From positions 1 through 62,536 of the forward strand of contig NZ_BAZS01000025.1 in assembly GCF_001310895.1 (NCBI RefSeq): a DNA stretch of 62,536 nt, in the 5' to 3' direction. The notes beneath the pieces were generated by a model that saw only the letters and a list, made by a program, of their open reading frames with translations, ran no database searches and had not been told where the DNA came from. The DNA comes from Virgibacillus halodenitrificans JCM 12304. GTDB taxonomy: Bacteria > Bacillota > Bacilli > Bacillales > Amphibacillaceae. Positions within the stretch are counted from its first letter, which is position 1; each line of letters begins with the position of its first letter. Position numbers and translations under genes: made by a program. Positions 9,982 to 18,587 of the stretch are shown piece after piece.

Positions 9982-11475
9982 ATGAAACAGGTAACTTCTG
10001 TTTTCTGGTATGCGTTAGCAGGGTGTTTGGCTTTAGTGGCTTGGGGGTCGTTTGCCCCAAAACAATTAGAAAAAGTGACATCAGGTCTTACTACATTTAT
10101 TTCTGAAAGATTTGGCTGGTATTATTTATTACTTGTTACAGCAATTGTTGTGTTTTGTGTTTATTTAATTTTTTCCCGGTTTGGCAAGATTAAGCTTGGG
10201 AAGAAGGGCGAAAAACCTGAATTCAGTTTGTCATCTTGGTTTGCTATGTTATTCAGTGCTGGAATGGGGATTGGGGTTGTGTTTTGGTCAACAGCCGAAC
10301 CTATTACGTATGCGTTTAAATCAGCTCCTACTGCAGAGCTTGGTACAGATCAGGCAATTGATGATGCCCTAAAATACACATTTTTACACTGGGGCATTAG
10401 TGCATGGGCAATTTATGCCATTGTCGGTATGGTGCTTGCCTATTTTAAATTTCACAAAGGCTATCCGGGATTAATTAGTGCCACACTTATCCCATTATTA
10501 GGTGAAGATCTTATGAAAGGGTGGCTTGGCAAAATAATTGATGTGCTTGCCGTATTTGCCACAGTTGTTGGTGTAGCGGCTGCACTGGGGTTTGGATCAG
10601 CTCAGATTACTGGTGGATTCAATTTTTTATTTAATACACCCCAAACCTTTGCTGTACAGCTACTTGTTTTAACAATTACCACGGTTCTGTTTATAATTTC
10701 TGCATGGTCCGGAGTAGGAAAAGGAATTAAGTATTTAAGTAATATTAATATGGGAATTGGTTTTATATTATTTGTCATGCTATTTGTTATTGGACCAACA
10801 ATGTATATTCTGAACATGTTTACAAATACTCTTGGGAATTACATTGCAGATTTCGTCCAAATGAGCTTTCGGCTTGCTCCTCAAAATGCGGAAGAACGGA
10901 CATGGATTAACAATTGGACACTATTTTATTGGGCATTCTGGATTTCCTGGTCTCCGTTTGTCGGTACATTTATTGCAAGAATTTCCCGAGGACGTACGGT
11001 GAAAGAGTTTATGATGGGAGTGCTATTTGTCCCAGCCCTTGTTTGTTTTATCTTCTTTTCCATCTTTGGAGTTTCAGCTCTGTATGTAGAAGGGAATGGT
11101 ATGGCTGAACTATCCAAGTTAAATCTTGAAACAATGACATTCGGCATGCTTGAACAATATCCGCTTGGTATGGTGATGTCGATATTAACTATTTTAGTTG
11201 TCAGCATTTTCTTCATAACATCAGCAGATTCAGCAACCTTTGTGTTAGGAATGCTAACGACAAACGGACTTGTAAATCCCGCAAACACGGTAAAAGTGAT
11301 CTGGGGATTTACCCAGGCAGCTGTAGCGGCAATCGTGGTATATTTTGGAGGAACGCAAGGATTGCAGAACACGGTTATTATTTCTGCACTGCCATTTTCC
11401 ATAATTATTATTATGATGGGCCTCTCGTTTTTAAAGGCAGGAAAAGCAGAACTCAAGAAGAAATCGGAAAGATAA
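9982..11475 (+). CDS. BCCT family transporter (betaine/carnitine/choline type)
   Basis: Secondary transporter of 497 residues with about twelve membrane helices. The family signature lies in helix 8 (WAFWISWSPFVGTFIARISRG), and the conserved GMGIGVVFW motif sits near residue 95. BCCT proteins import quaternary ammonium compounds or similar zwitterions with sodium or protons. The C terminus is short, unlike the long osmosensing tail of BetP. The gene sits directly upstream of a DauR-RidA-PLP enzyme cluster. This suggests it supplies that pathway rather than acting in osmoprotection, but the link is inferred from position only. A GAGGTGGAG ribosome site precedes the ATG. Confidence 0.92.
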   Translation: MKQVTSVFWYALAGCLALVAWGSFAPKQLEKVTSGLTTFISERFGWYYLLLVTAIVVFCVYLIFSRFGKIKLGKKGEKPEFSLSSWFAMLFSAGMGIGVVFWSTAEPITYAFKSAPTAELGTDQAIDDALKYTFLHWGISAWAIYAIVGMVLAYFKFHKGYPGLISATLIPLLGEDLMKGWLGKIIDVLAVFATVVGVAAALGFGSAQITGGFNFLFNTPQTFAVQLLVLTITTVLFIISAWSGVGKGIKYLSNINMGIGFILFVMLFVIGPTMYILNMFTNTLGNYIADFVQMSFRLAPQNAEERTWINNWTLFYWAFWISWSPFVGTFIARISRGRTVKEFMMGVLFVPALVCFIFFSIFGVSALYVEGNGMAELSKLNLETMTFGMLEQYPLGMVMSILTILVVSIFFITSADSATFVLGMLTTNGLVNPANTVKVIWGFTQAAVAAIVVYFGGTQGLQNTVIISALPFSIIIIMMGLSFLKAGKAELKKKSER

Positions 11476-11480
11476 TATGT

Positions 11481-11526
11481 ACCCTCTCTACTATCGCGAT
11501 TTAGGTGATAAAGGGAGGTTTTTTTA
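11481..11526 (+). terminator. Probable terminator of the BCCT gene
   Basis: An imperfect stem (ACCCTC... with GGGAGGT) ends in seven T residues directly after the BCCT stop codon. Confidence 0.6.
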
Positions 11527-11556
11527 TTTGCTTAGGTAACTTTAAGAATGGGTTCT

Positions 11557-11638
11557 AATGCTTAAAAATAATCCATACTTACTAAAAAATTTTAAGCATT
11601 AAAAAATTGTTGCAAATATAAAATTTCTTTGTTATTAT
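11557..11638 (+). promoter_or_regulatory. Inverted repeat and sigma-A promoter upstream of the DauR-like regulator
   Basis: AATGCTTAAAA (11557-11567) and TTTTAAGCATT (11590-11600) form a perfect 11-base inverted repeat. Ten bases downstream lies TTGCAA (11610-11615), 17 bases, then TATTAT (11633-11638). The arrangement suits an activator or autoregulatory operator for the downstream cluster. The binding protein is inferred, not shown. Confidence 0.5.
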
Positions 11639-11691
11639 ATGAATTATCAAATTAACTAATAATTTGAAAGTATTTGTTTAGGAGAATTAAT

Positions 11692-12354
11692 TTGAAAAAT
11701 GAAAAGGATATAATCTTTGATCAGGCGATTAGAACAGCAGATATTTTAGTGAAAATGTTTGGTGCCAAATGTGAAGTAGCAGTACATGATTTTAGTAATT
11801 TAGAAAGCTCACTCATTCATTTGGCAGGAACGATCACAGGCAGAGAAATAGGATCACCCATTACGGATTTAGTTTTGGAACAATTACGGAGTGAAAATGT
11901 AACCGATTTCGCAAATTATAAGACTACCTCCAACAAAGGGTTGGTGATGAAGTCTTCCACTGTTTTCCTTCGGGATAGCGAAGATGCCGTAATTGGTGCT
12001 CTGTGTATTAATATCGATATCAGCCTGTTAATTCAAATAGGGGGGGAGATTAAAGACTTTATAAGCTTTGCAGATGACGGACAAAGTAAAGAAAGCTTTC
12101 ATACAGATGTTCATGACGTAATTGAAACCATGACAAATCAAGCATTGCAAAAATACCATAAAGCCCCGGCACTTTTAGACACAGAGGAAAAGATTGAAGT
12201 GGTTAGAGAATTAGAATCTAAAGGGGCATACTTGATTAAGGGAGCTACAGAATACTCGGCTAGTGTGCTGGGTGTGTCTAAATTTACAATTTATAATTAT
12301 TTACAAAAGATCCGTACAGAATCTAATTTTAATCAAACACAGGAGTTGAGATAA
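11692..12354 (+). CDS. YheO/DauR-type transcriptional regulator
   Basis: DNA-binding regulator of 220 residues with an N-terminal YheO-like PAS domain (CEVAVHDFSNLESSLIHLAG) and a C-terminal helix-turn-helix (GATEYSASVLGVSKFTIYNYLQ). It resembles DauR, which controls D-arginine catabolism in Pseudomonas. The start is the TTG at 11692, eight bases after AGGAG; a TTG at 11674 would include that ribosome site. Its stop codon overlaps the ATG of the RidA gene by one base, so the two are co-translated. It probably senses the substrate of the downstream enzymes. Confidence 0.85.
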   Translation: MKNEKDIIFDQAIRTADILVKMFGAKCEVAVHDFSNLESSLIHLAGTITGREIGSPITDLVLEQLRSENVTDFANYKTTSNKGLVMKSSTVFLRDSEDAVIGALCINIDISLLIQIGGEIKDFISFADDGQSKESFHTDVHDVIETMTNQALQKYHKAPALLDTEEKIEVVRELESKGAYLIKGATEYSASVLGVSKFTIYNYLQKIRTESNFNQTQELR

Positions 12355-12728
12355 TGTTTACTAAAGTTCATACAGAACATGCACCTGTAGCAGTGGGAGC
12401 TTATTCCCAGGCAGTGGAAAAGAATAATATGGTATTTGTTTCAGGTCAATTGCCTATTGATGCAAACACAAATGAAATGAGTGAGAATGTCGTAGAACAG
12501 GCAGAGCAATCACTTAAAAATATTGAAGCAATCCTTAAGGAATCAGGCCTTAGCTTAGAAAACGTTGTAAAAAATACGATTTTTATGACTAGCTTAGAGA
12601 AAGCTGCCGAGGTTAATGAAGTATATGCTCGCTTCTTCGGTGAGTATAAGCCTGCCCGTGCAATGGTTGGTGTGAAAGAGTTACCTAAGGGTGCACAAAT
12701 TGAAATTGAATCTATTGCCATTCGCTAA
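12354..12728 (+). CDS. RidA family enamine/imine deaminase
   Basis: Trimeric cytoplasmic protein of 124 residues that hydrolyses reactive enamine or imine intermediates such as 2-aminoacrylate to keto acids. It shows the family segments APVAVGAYSQAV, VFVSGQLPID, the substrate-binding arginine in KPARAMVGVKELP and the glutamate in AQIEIESIAI. It lies directly before a PLP-dependent lyase-like gene, the usual setting for RidA paralogues that clear the imine product of an ammonia lyase. It is a cluster-specific copy rather than evidence for the housekeeping yabJ. Confidence 0.9.
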   Translation: MFTKVHTEHAPVAVGAYSQAVEKNNMVFVSGQLPIDANTNEMSENVVEQAEQSLKNIEAILKESGLSLENVVKNTIFMTSLEKAAEVNEVYARFFGEYKPARAMVGVKELPKGAQIEIESIAIR

Positions 12729-12762
12729 ATCTATTAATCTATCATGATCAGGAGGTTTTAAA

Positions 12763-13995
12763 ATGACTTATAGTTATGTCTCTCATCTATATTGTCCAAA
12801 ATGTGAAGAAACATATAGCACGAAGGAAAAGCAGCAATTATGCAAATGTGGTTCACCATTGCTCGTATCTTATAAAATGGATGAATTAAAAAGCAATTTC
12901 AGCAAAGAGGATTTGTTAAAAAGAACACCGGATCTGTGGCGCTACCATGAGTTGCTTCCAGTGGAAGACCCGGAAAACCGTGTTACATTGGGAGAAGGAA
13001 TGACACCAATGCTGCATATGAAAAATTCGGGAAAAGAGATGGATATCCCTAATCTTTATATGAAGGATGAAGGCTTAATTCCATCTGGTTCATTCAAATC
13101 AAGAGGTGCTGCAGTTGGTGTATCCAAGGCGAAAGAAGTAGGAGTGAAGGAATTAGCGATGCCTACAAATGGCAACGCTGGAGCAGCTTGGTCACTATAT
13201 TGTGCGCAAGCTGAGATAACTTCTACTGTTGTTATGCCACTAGATGCACCGGAGATCACACGGAAAGAATGTGTTGCTGCAGGAGCAGATTTATATTTGG
13301 TAAATGGGCTGATCGGAGATGCTGGCAAAATCGTTGGACAAGCCGTTAAGGATTATAACCTGTTTGATGCATCAACACTTAAAGAGCCTTACCGTATTGA
13401 AGGTAAAAAGACAATGGGCTTAGAGATTGCCGAGCAATTTAACTGGGAAGTCCCTGATGTTATTCTTTACCCAACAGGTGGAGGTGTCGGCTTAATTGGT
13501 ATCTATAAGGCACTTCGCGAATTACAGGAATTAGGCTGGATCGCTGAAGGTAAAATGCCAAGATTGGTCGCTGTTCAATCAGAAGGGTGTGCCCCAATTG
13601 TAAAAGCATGGGAAGAAGGGAAAACAAGCGCGGAGCCTTGGGAAAATGCAGAAACGGTAGCATTTGGAATTAATGTTGCGAAAGCGTTAGGAGATTTCCT
13701 TATCCTTGATGCGATTCGTGAAACGGATGGATGTGCTATTGCCGTAAACGATATGAAAATCTTAGATGAAGTCGCTTCCGTGGCTAAAGCGGATGGAGCG
13801 TTCGTTTGTCCAGAAGGTGCAGCAGCATTTGCGGCAGCCAAGGAATTGCGTGCGCAAAACTGGATTAAGAACGGAGAAAAAGTTGTCGTATTAAATACTG
13901 GTGCAGGAATTAAATATCCGAACACGGTGGAAGTAGATGCACCTATCCTGCAAAAAGATGAAAAAATTATTAAACAAGCAACGACAAGTAAGTAA
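12763..13995 (+). CDS. Threonine synthase-like PLP-dependent enzyme
   Basis: Fold-type II PLP enzyme of 410 residues. It has an N-terminal zinc ribbon (Cys11, Cys14, Cys27, Cys29), the PLP lysine Lys112 in SGSFKSRGA, the phosphate-binding PTGGGVGLIG and a C-terminal NTGAGIKYP. Sequence similarity points to threonine synthase. However, the gene sits between RidA and a permease rather than with hom or thrB, and its partners suggest a catabolic beta-elimination or ammonia-lyase role with RidA handling the imine product. The exact reaction is not decided by the sequence. AGGAGG lies ten bases before the ATG. Confidence 0.8.
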   Translation: MTYSYVSHLYCPKCEETYSTKEKQQLCKCGSPLLVSYKMDELKSNFSKEDLLKRTPDLWRYHELLPVEDPENRVTLGEGMTPMLHMKNSGKEMDIPNLYMKDEGLIPSGSFKSRGAAVGVSKAKEVGVKELAMPTNGNAGAAWSLYCAQAEITSTVVMPLDAPEITRKECVAAGADLYLVNGLIGDAGKIVGQAVKDYNLFDASTLKEPYRIEGKKTMGLEIAEQFNWEVPDVILYPTGGGVGLIGIYKALRELQELGWIAEGKMPRLVAVQSEGCAPIVKAWEEGKTSAEPWENAETVAFGINVAKALGDFLILDAIRETDGCAIAVNDMKILDEVASVAKADGAFVCPEGAAAFAAAKELRAQNWIKNGEKVVVLNTGAGIKYPNTVEVDAPILQKDEKIIKQATTSK

Positions 13996-13997
13996 CT

Positions 13998-14031
13998 TTG
14001 TGCAGCCCTCTTCCTTTAAGAGGGCGCACAA
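13998..14031 (+). terminator. Strong stem-loop between the PLP enzyme and permease genes
   Basis: TTGTGC plus GCCCTCTT pairs with AAGAGGGC plus GCACAA around a CCTTT loop, with a single bulged A. No clear T-run follows, so it may be an mRNA-stabilising hairpin or partial terminator. The 213 bases from here to the next start could hold a second promoter. Confidence 0.45.
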
Positions 14032-14244
14032 CCACTGTTTTAGCAAAAGATAGTGTAACATTTAAAGAATATGCTACTAGCAGGTACCATATTCAGCTTC
14101 AACAGCCTGGATATGACGTAGCCCCTGCGAGTACGTGCTTTTTACACGATTAAATATCTGAATAATAAGTATACTTAACCTAAAAATGGAAACGTTATCA
14201 ATGGATTGTTTCCATGGCAGAAGATAGGTGAGGAGGAACACTTT

Positions 14245-15723
14245 TTGAAAGAACAAACGGAACTACTAAAAACGTTAAAACCACATTGGGTTGTTGCTAT
14301 TGCTTTCGGTTCCGCTATTGGATGGGGCGCCTTCGTGCTTCCTGCAGATTGGATAAGGGAAGCAGGGCCCTTAGGAGTAATACTCGGTGTTCTTATCGGG
14401 TCATTACTGGTTATGATTATTGCCATTAGCTATGGATTTATGGTGGAGAAATTCCCTGTTTCCGGGGGAGAGTTTGTATTTACTTACCTTGGGTTTGGTA
14501 GAATAAATGCCTATATCTGCGGTTGGTTTGTAACATTATCGTATGTGACATCTGTTGCTTTAAATGCCTCTGCGATTATTGTTTTATTCAAATTCCTGTA
14601 CCCGAGTATTGTAGAAATTGGTTATATGTATTCAATCGCTGGTTGGGATATTTATTTCAGCCAAATTGTACTGGCGACTATTGCTTTAATAGTTTTTGGC
14701 TATGCGAATATTAAAGGAATAACATTAACCGGAAGAATGCAATTTATTTTCAGTACGGTACTATTTCTTGGGGCAATTGGGATCGGTATTGGTATGACAC
14801 TTCATCCTGATACGACCTTCGCTAACTTGAAGCCTGCATTTAATACGGACATTGGTGGCTGGTCATCCATTCTTGTTATTGTCGCCACAGCGCCATTTTT
14901 ATATTCAGGTTTTAATAATATTGCACAAGCATCAGAGGAATTTAATTTTTCGGCTAAGAAGGCTTTTAAGCTTATGATCTTAGCCCTTGCCTGTGGTGGT
15001 ATTGTCTATTCTGTAATGGTTTATGCTACTGCAATGGGCGCGCCATGGCAACCATTAGTGGAAAGCAAACCGATTTGGGGAACAGGAGATGTTGTTACAA
15101 GCTTGTTCGGAAATGTAGGCTTAATGCTACTTACTGCAGCACTATGTATGGGGATTTTTACGGGTATTAACGGTTTCCTTGTTTCATCAAGCAGAATGCT
15201 GCTAGCTATGGGAAGAGCACGTATATTACCTGCAGCCTTTACTAAAATACACCCAAAGTATAAAACTCCACATATTGGAATTATTACAGCAGTCATCGTT
15301 TGTTTTATCACTCCATGGTTCGGTCGTCAGGCTCTCCTTTGGATTGTTGATATGACTGCAACAGGTGTAGCAATTGCTTATTTCTATACATGTGCATCAG
15401 CATATCGATTCTTCGCATGGGGCGAGAATCCGTTACGAAAATTCTTTTCTTTATTGGGTACAGCAATAAGTCTCGTGTTCCTAGGTCTCCTATTCATACC
15501 TGGTTCACCAGCCTTTTTAGCAGCACCATCCTTAATCGCACTGGGCGCGTGGATTTTAGTTGGCGTACTGTTTTATCTGATAAATGGAAAAAGATACAAC
15601 CAAATACCAAAGGAGACTCTGGATTACTATATTCTTGGTGATGACATTATGAAAGTAAGAAAAGAACAAGAACAAGTGCAAAATAGCCAAGTGGTGGATT
15701 TAAACAAACAAATGCAAAATTAA
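14245..15723 (+). CDS. APC superfamily amino acid permease
   Basis: Integral membrane transporter of 492 residues with about twelve helices. The first helix carries GSAIGWGAFVLP, equivalent to the substrate-binding GxG motif of APC permeases, and FLYSGFNNIAQASEEF follows the typical helix 6 pattern. The TTG at 14245 is preferred because AGGAGG lies eight bases upstream; the longer frame from 14206 would include it. It is followed after 18 bases by the HisD-like gene and probably imports the substrate of this cluster alongside or instead of the BCCT protein. Confidence 0.85.
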   Translation: MKEQTELLKTLKPHWVVAIAFGSAIGWGAFVLPADWIREAGPLGVILGVLIGSLLVMIIAISYGFMVEKFPVSGGEFVFTYLGFGRINAYICGWFVTLSYVTSVALNASAIIVLFKFLYPSIVEIGYMYSIAGWDIYFSQIVLATIALIVFGYANIKGITLTGRMQFIFSTVLFLGAIGIGIGMTLHPDTTFANLKPAFNTDIGGWSSILVIVATAPFLYSGFNNIAQASEEFNFSAKKAFKLMILALACGGIVYSVMVYATAMGAPWQPLVESKPIWGTGDVVTSLFGNVGLMLLTAALCMGIFTGINGFLVSSSRMLLAMGRARILPAAFTKIHPKYKTPHIGIITAVIVCFITPWFGRQALLWIVDMTATGVAIAYFYTCASAYRFFAWGENPLRKFFSLLGTAISLVFLGLLFIPGSPAFLAAPSLIALGAWILVGVLFYLINGKRYNQIPKETLDYYILGDDIMKVRKEQEQVQNSQVVDLNKQMQN

Positions 15724-15741
15724 ACAGAGGAGAGAAGATAC

Positions 15742-17022
15742 ATGGCAGAATTTATAAAGCAAAGTCAACATATAGAAAAGCAGGATACAGGAAATGTAAA
15801 GGAAATTGTTACGAAAGCATTGTCCGATGTAAGAAAAGATGGGATAAAAGCAGTTCGAGGTCTATCAGAGAAGTTTGATAAGTGGAACCCTGAATCCTTC
15901 CGCGTTTCACAACAGGAAATTGAGCAGGCTGTAAAAAACGTTCCGGAGACGTTTAAGCAAGATACGCAATATTGCCAAGCACAAGTACGGGCATTTGCAC
16001 AAGCACAGCTGGAAAGCTTATCTGAATTTGAAAAGGAAATTCAGCCAGGTACATTTTTAGGTCAGAAGCTGATCCCACTTTCGAATGTAGGTGCTTATGT
16101 CCCAGGAGGGCGCTATCCAATTGTTTCCTCTGTGCAAATGAGTACCATTCCCCCTAAGGTTGCAGGAGTAGAGCGAGTAATTGCATGCTCACCTGCCCGT
16201 GACGGAGAAGGTATTCATCCAGGCGTTTTATATGCTATGCACTTGGCGGGAGTAGATGAAATTTATTCTCTTGGTGGCATTCAGGCAATTGGTACAATGG
16301 CATATGGAGTAGAAGGAATTGAGCCAGTTGATTTTATAGTAGGACCAGGCAATGCCTTTGTTGCTGAAGCCAAAAGACAGGTTTTTGGTAAGGTAGGAAT
16401 TGATCAAATTGCAGGTCCAAGTGAAAACCTTATTATTGCTGATGAGCAGGCTGATCCAGTACTGGTAGCAGCAGATATTTGGGGTCAATGTGAGCATGAC
16501 CTAAATGCGGTTAGTATTCTTGTCACTACCTCCAGAAAATTGGCGGAAGATGTACAGGAAGAAATGAATAGACAAATCAGTACTCTAGAAACAGCAGAGG
16601 TAGCTCAAGGATCGTGGGATCGAAACGGTATGATTATTTTGGTTGCAGATAAAGAAGAAGCGGTTAAAGTGGCAGATGAGTATGCTATTGAACATGTTCA
16701 GGTACAAGCAGAGGACCTTGACTATTATCTTGCAAAACTGAAAAACTATGGATCTTTATTTCTTGGTGAAGAAACGACTGTTACTTATGGAGATAAAGGA
16801 ATTGGAACAAATCATATTCTGCCAACTGGAGAAGCAGCCAAGTATACAGGTGGCTTATGGGTAGGTAAGTTTATTAAAACAGTCACATATCAAAGATGCA
16901 CACAAGAAGCCAGTAGCAAGCTTGCACCGATCATTGGCAACCAATGCCGTTATGAAGGAATGGCAGCACATGCTGTTACTGCAGATGTGAGAGGAAAGAA
17001 ATTTAGCAAACTTAATGTGTAG
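15742..17022 (+). CDS. Histidinol dehydrogenase-like NAD-dependent alcohol dehydrogenase
   Basis: Zinc-dependent four-electron dehydrogenase of the HisD family, 426 residues, oxidising a primary alcohol through an aldehyde to an acid. The catalytic set is intact: Glu317-His318, His358 and His410, at exactly the 40- and 52-residue spacings of E. coli HisD (326/327, 367, 419). Zinc ligands Gln249, His252, Asp351 and His410 are also present. No other his gene is nearby. It sits between a permease and an aminotransferase, so an amino-alcohol substrate other than histidinol is likely, as with the HisD-like sulfopropanediol dehydrogenase HpsN. AGAGGAGAG precedes the ATG. Confidence 0.85.
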   Translation: MAEFIKQSQHIEKQDTGNVKEIVTKALSDVRKDGIKAVRGLSEKFDKWNPESFRVSQQEIEQAVKNVPETFKQDTQYCQAQVRAFAQAQLESLSEFEKEIQPGTFLGQKLIPLSNVGAYVPGGRYPIVSSVQMSTIPPKVAGVERVIACSPARDGEGIHPGVLYAMHLAGVDEIYSLGGIQAIGTMAYGVEGIEPVDFIVGPGNAFVAEAKRQVFGKVGIDQIAGPSENLIIADEQADPVLVAADIWGQCEHDLNAVSILVTTSRKLAEDVQEEMNRQISTLETAEVAQGSWDRNGMIILVADKEEAVKVADEYAIEHVQVQAEDLDYYLAKLKNYGSLFLGEETTVTYGDKGIGTNHILPTGEAAKYTGGLWVGKFIKTVTYQRCTQEASSKLAPIIGNQCRYEGMAAHAVTADVRGKKFSKLNV

Positions 17023-17037
17023 TTTGGAGGGGTTATT

Positions 17038-18251
17038 TTGAAGGGGACATCGGAGGAAACATTAATTTTTGAAAAGGAATTTACACGTCAGGAACCACTT
17101 CCGCAAGCTGCTATCGATCGAGTAACTGAAATCTTACAATCTGGTAGACTTCATCGCTATAACACGGTAAAGGGAGAGGTAGCTGAGGCAAGTCTTTTAG
17201 AACAGGAATATGCAGATTATGTTGGATCAACATATTGTGCAGGTTTTTCCTCTTGTGGCAGTGCATCTATGTTGCATTAAAAAGTGTTGGTGTCCGCCCA
17301 GGTGATAAGGTTTTATCAAATGCTTTTACTCTGGCACCTGTTCCGGGAGCCATCAAAAACGCTGAGGCGGTACCCGTATTCGTGGAAATCACCGAAGACT
17401 ACGTTACAGACCTAAATGATTTAGAGAAAAAAGCAAAAGAATCTCAGGCAAAATATTTCTTGCTATCACATATGCGTGGTCATATTGTTGATATGGACCG
17501 TATCATGGAAATTTGCAATCGTTACGGCATCGTTGTAGTGGAGGATTGTGCTCATACGATGGGGGCAACATGGGATGGAAAATTTACTGGAACTTTTGGG
17601 AAAGTTGGTTGTTTTTCTACCCAAACGTATAAGCATCTTAATTCCGGTGAAGGTGGCCTGCTGATAACAGACGATGCTGATGTAGCAGCACAGGCTATTC
17701 TTTATTCGGGCTCCTATATGCTTTATGAGAAGCATATTGCCAGACCGAAAGTAGAGGTTTTTGAGAAATATAAAAAGCTAACACCTAATTTCAGTCTTCG
17801 GATGTCTAATCTTGTTGCGGCACTCATCCGTGTACAATTGCCTTCGTTAAAAAGGCAAGGCGAGCGCTGGAATGAGCGCTATAAAGTAATCGAAGCCGAA
17901 TTAACAGATGTGGAGCGTATCTATCTGCCAAAACGGCCTGCAAAGGAAGGCTATGTAGCATCATCCTTTCAATTTACATTAAAAAACACGTCGGTAGAAA
18001 AGGTGGAAGCATTCATTAAGGTCTGTGCTGACCGAGGCGTGGAGTTAAAGTGGTTTGGGAGCATGGAGCCCAAGGGATTCACCAGCAGATACGAAAGCTG
18101 GGAATACTTTGGAGAAACAGAGCAGCTTCCAAAGACAGCAGAAGTGCTTAACTTTATGTGTGATTTCCGTCTTCCATTAACATTTTCCTTGGAAGATTGC
18201 AGAAAGATAGCTAAAATCATTAAACAAGTAGTGATAGAAGTCATTGAATAA
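17038..18251 (+). pseudogene. DegT/DnrJ/EryC1 family aminotransferase, frameshifted
   Basis: PLP-dependent aminotransferase of the DegT fold, read in two frames. The first (17038-17280) starts at TTG with GGAGG seven bases upstream and ends SSCGSASMLH. The second continues VALKSVGVRPGDKVLSNAF to 18251. Adding one T in the TT at 17272-17273 gives SCGSASMFALKSVGVRPGD, the normal family sequence, and a 404-residue protein of typical length. The rest is intact, including VVEDCAHTMGA and the PLP lysine in TYKHLNSGEGG. It is last in the catabolic cluster. It may be a sequencing deletion or a recent loss of function. Confidence 0.8.
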
Positions 18252-18261
18252 TAATACGGAA

Positions 18262-18304
18262 GAAAACCCAAACCTAGATGGGATAAGTTGAGTTTGGGTT
18301 TTCT
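18262..18304 (+). terminator. Terminator of the HisD-like/aminotransferase operon
   Basis: AAAACCCAAACCT pairs with AGTTTGGGTTTT shortly after the aminotransferase stop codon. It lies between convergent operons. Confidence 0.8.
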
Positions 18305-18378
18305 ATGATTTAGATATTGCCTTTACAGGAATTAAAAGTTGCTAATAATCGTAATAAGATAACGCCGGGACCCCGCTC

Positions 18379-18549
18379 TTACTTCTCTTGTTTTTCATCA
18401 TGTACCAATTCAGTTGTAGCCTTTTTAAATTCCTTCAGAGTACTGCCAGCAGCTTTACCGATTTCCGGTAGCTTGGATGGACCAAAGACAATCAGTGCAA
18501 TAATGAGAATTAAAATTAAACCAGGAATACCAATACTGGACAAACTCAT
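18379..18549 (-). CDS. tatA: Twin-arginine translocase subunit TatA
   Basis: Membrane protein of 56 residues that forms the Tat pore with TatC. It has a short N terminus, one membrane helix ([18 protein letters not shown]), the hinge [12 protein letters not shown] and an amphipathic helix [14 protein letters not shown], all typical of TatA. Translation starts at ATG 18549 and stops at TAA 18379-18381. AAGGAGTGATTC lies before the start. It is the last gene of the reductase cluster, whose catalytic subunit has a twin-arginine signal, so it is probably a dedicated TatA. No tatC is present in the window. Confidence 0.92.
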   Translation of the reverse strand: MSLSSIGIPGLILILIIALIVFGPSKLPEIGKAAGSTLKEFKKATTELVHDEKQEK

Positions 18550-18587
18550 ATGAATCACTCCTTTAATATGGTAAAAAACTGTTTTGG

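Noticed and set aside
12763-13995. Biosynthetic threonine synthase of a thr operon
   Set aside because: No hom or thrB is adjacent and the partners are RidA, transporters and a HisD-like enzyme; a catabolic role fits better, although it is not excluded.
15742-17022. Histidine biosynthesis hisD
   Set aside because: No other his gene is nearby, and the gene is flanked by a permease and an aminotransferase.
17260-17285. Programmed ribosomal frameshift in the DegT gene
   Set aside because: No slippery heptamer or downstream structure is visible, and three other genes in the window carry the same kind of one-base loss.
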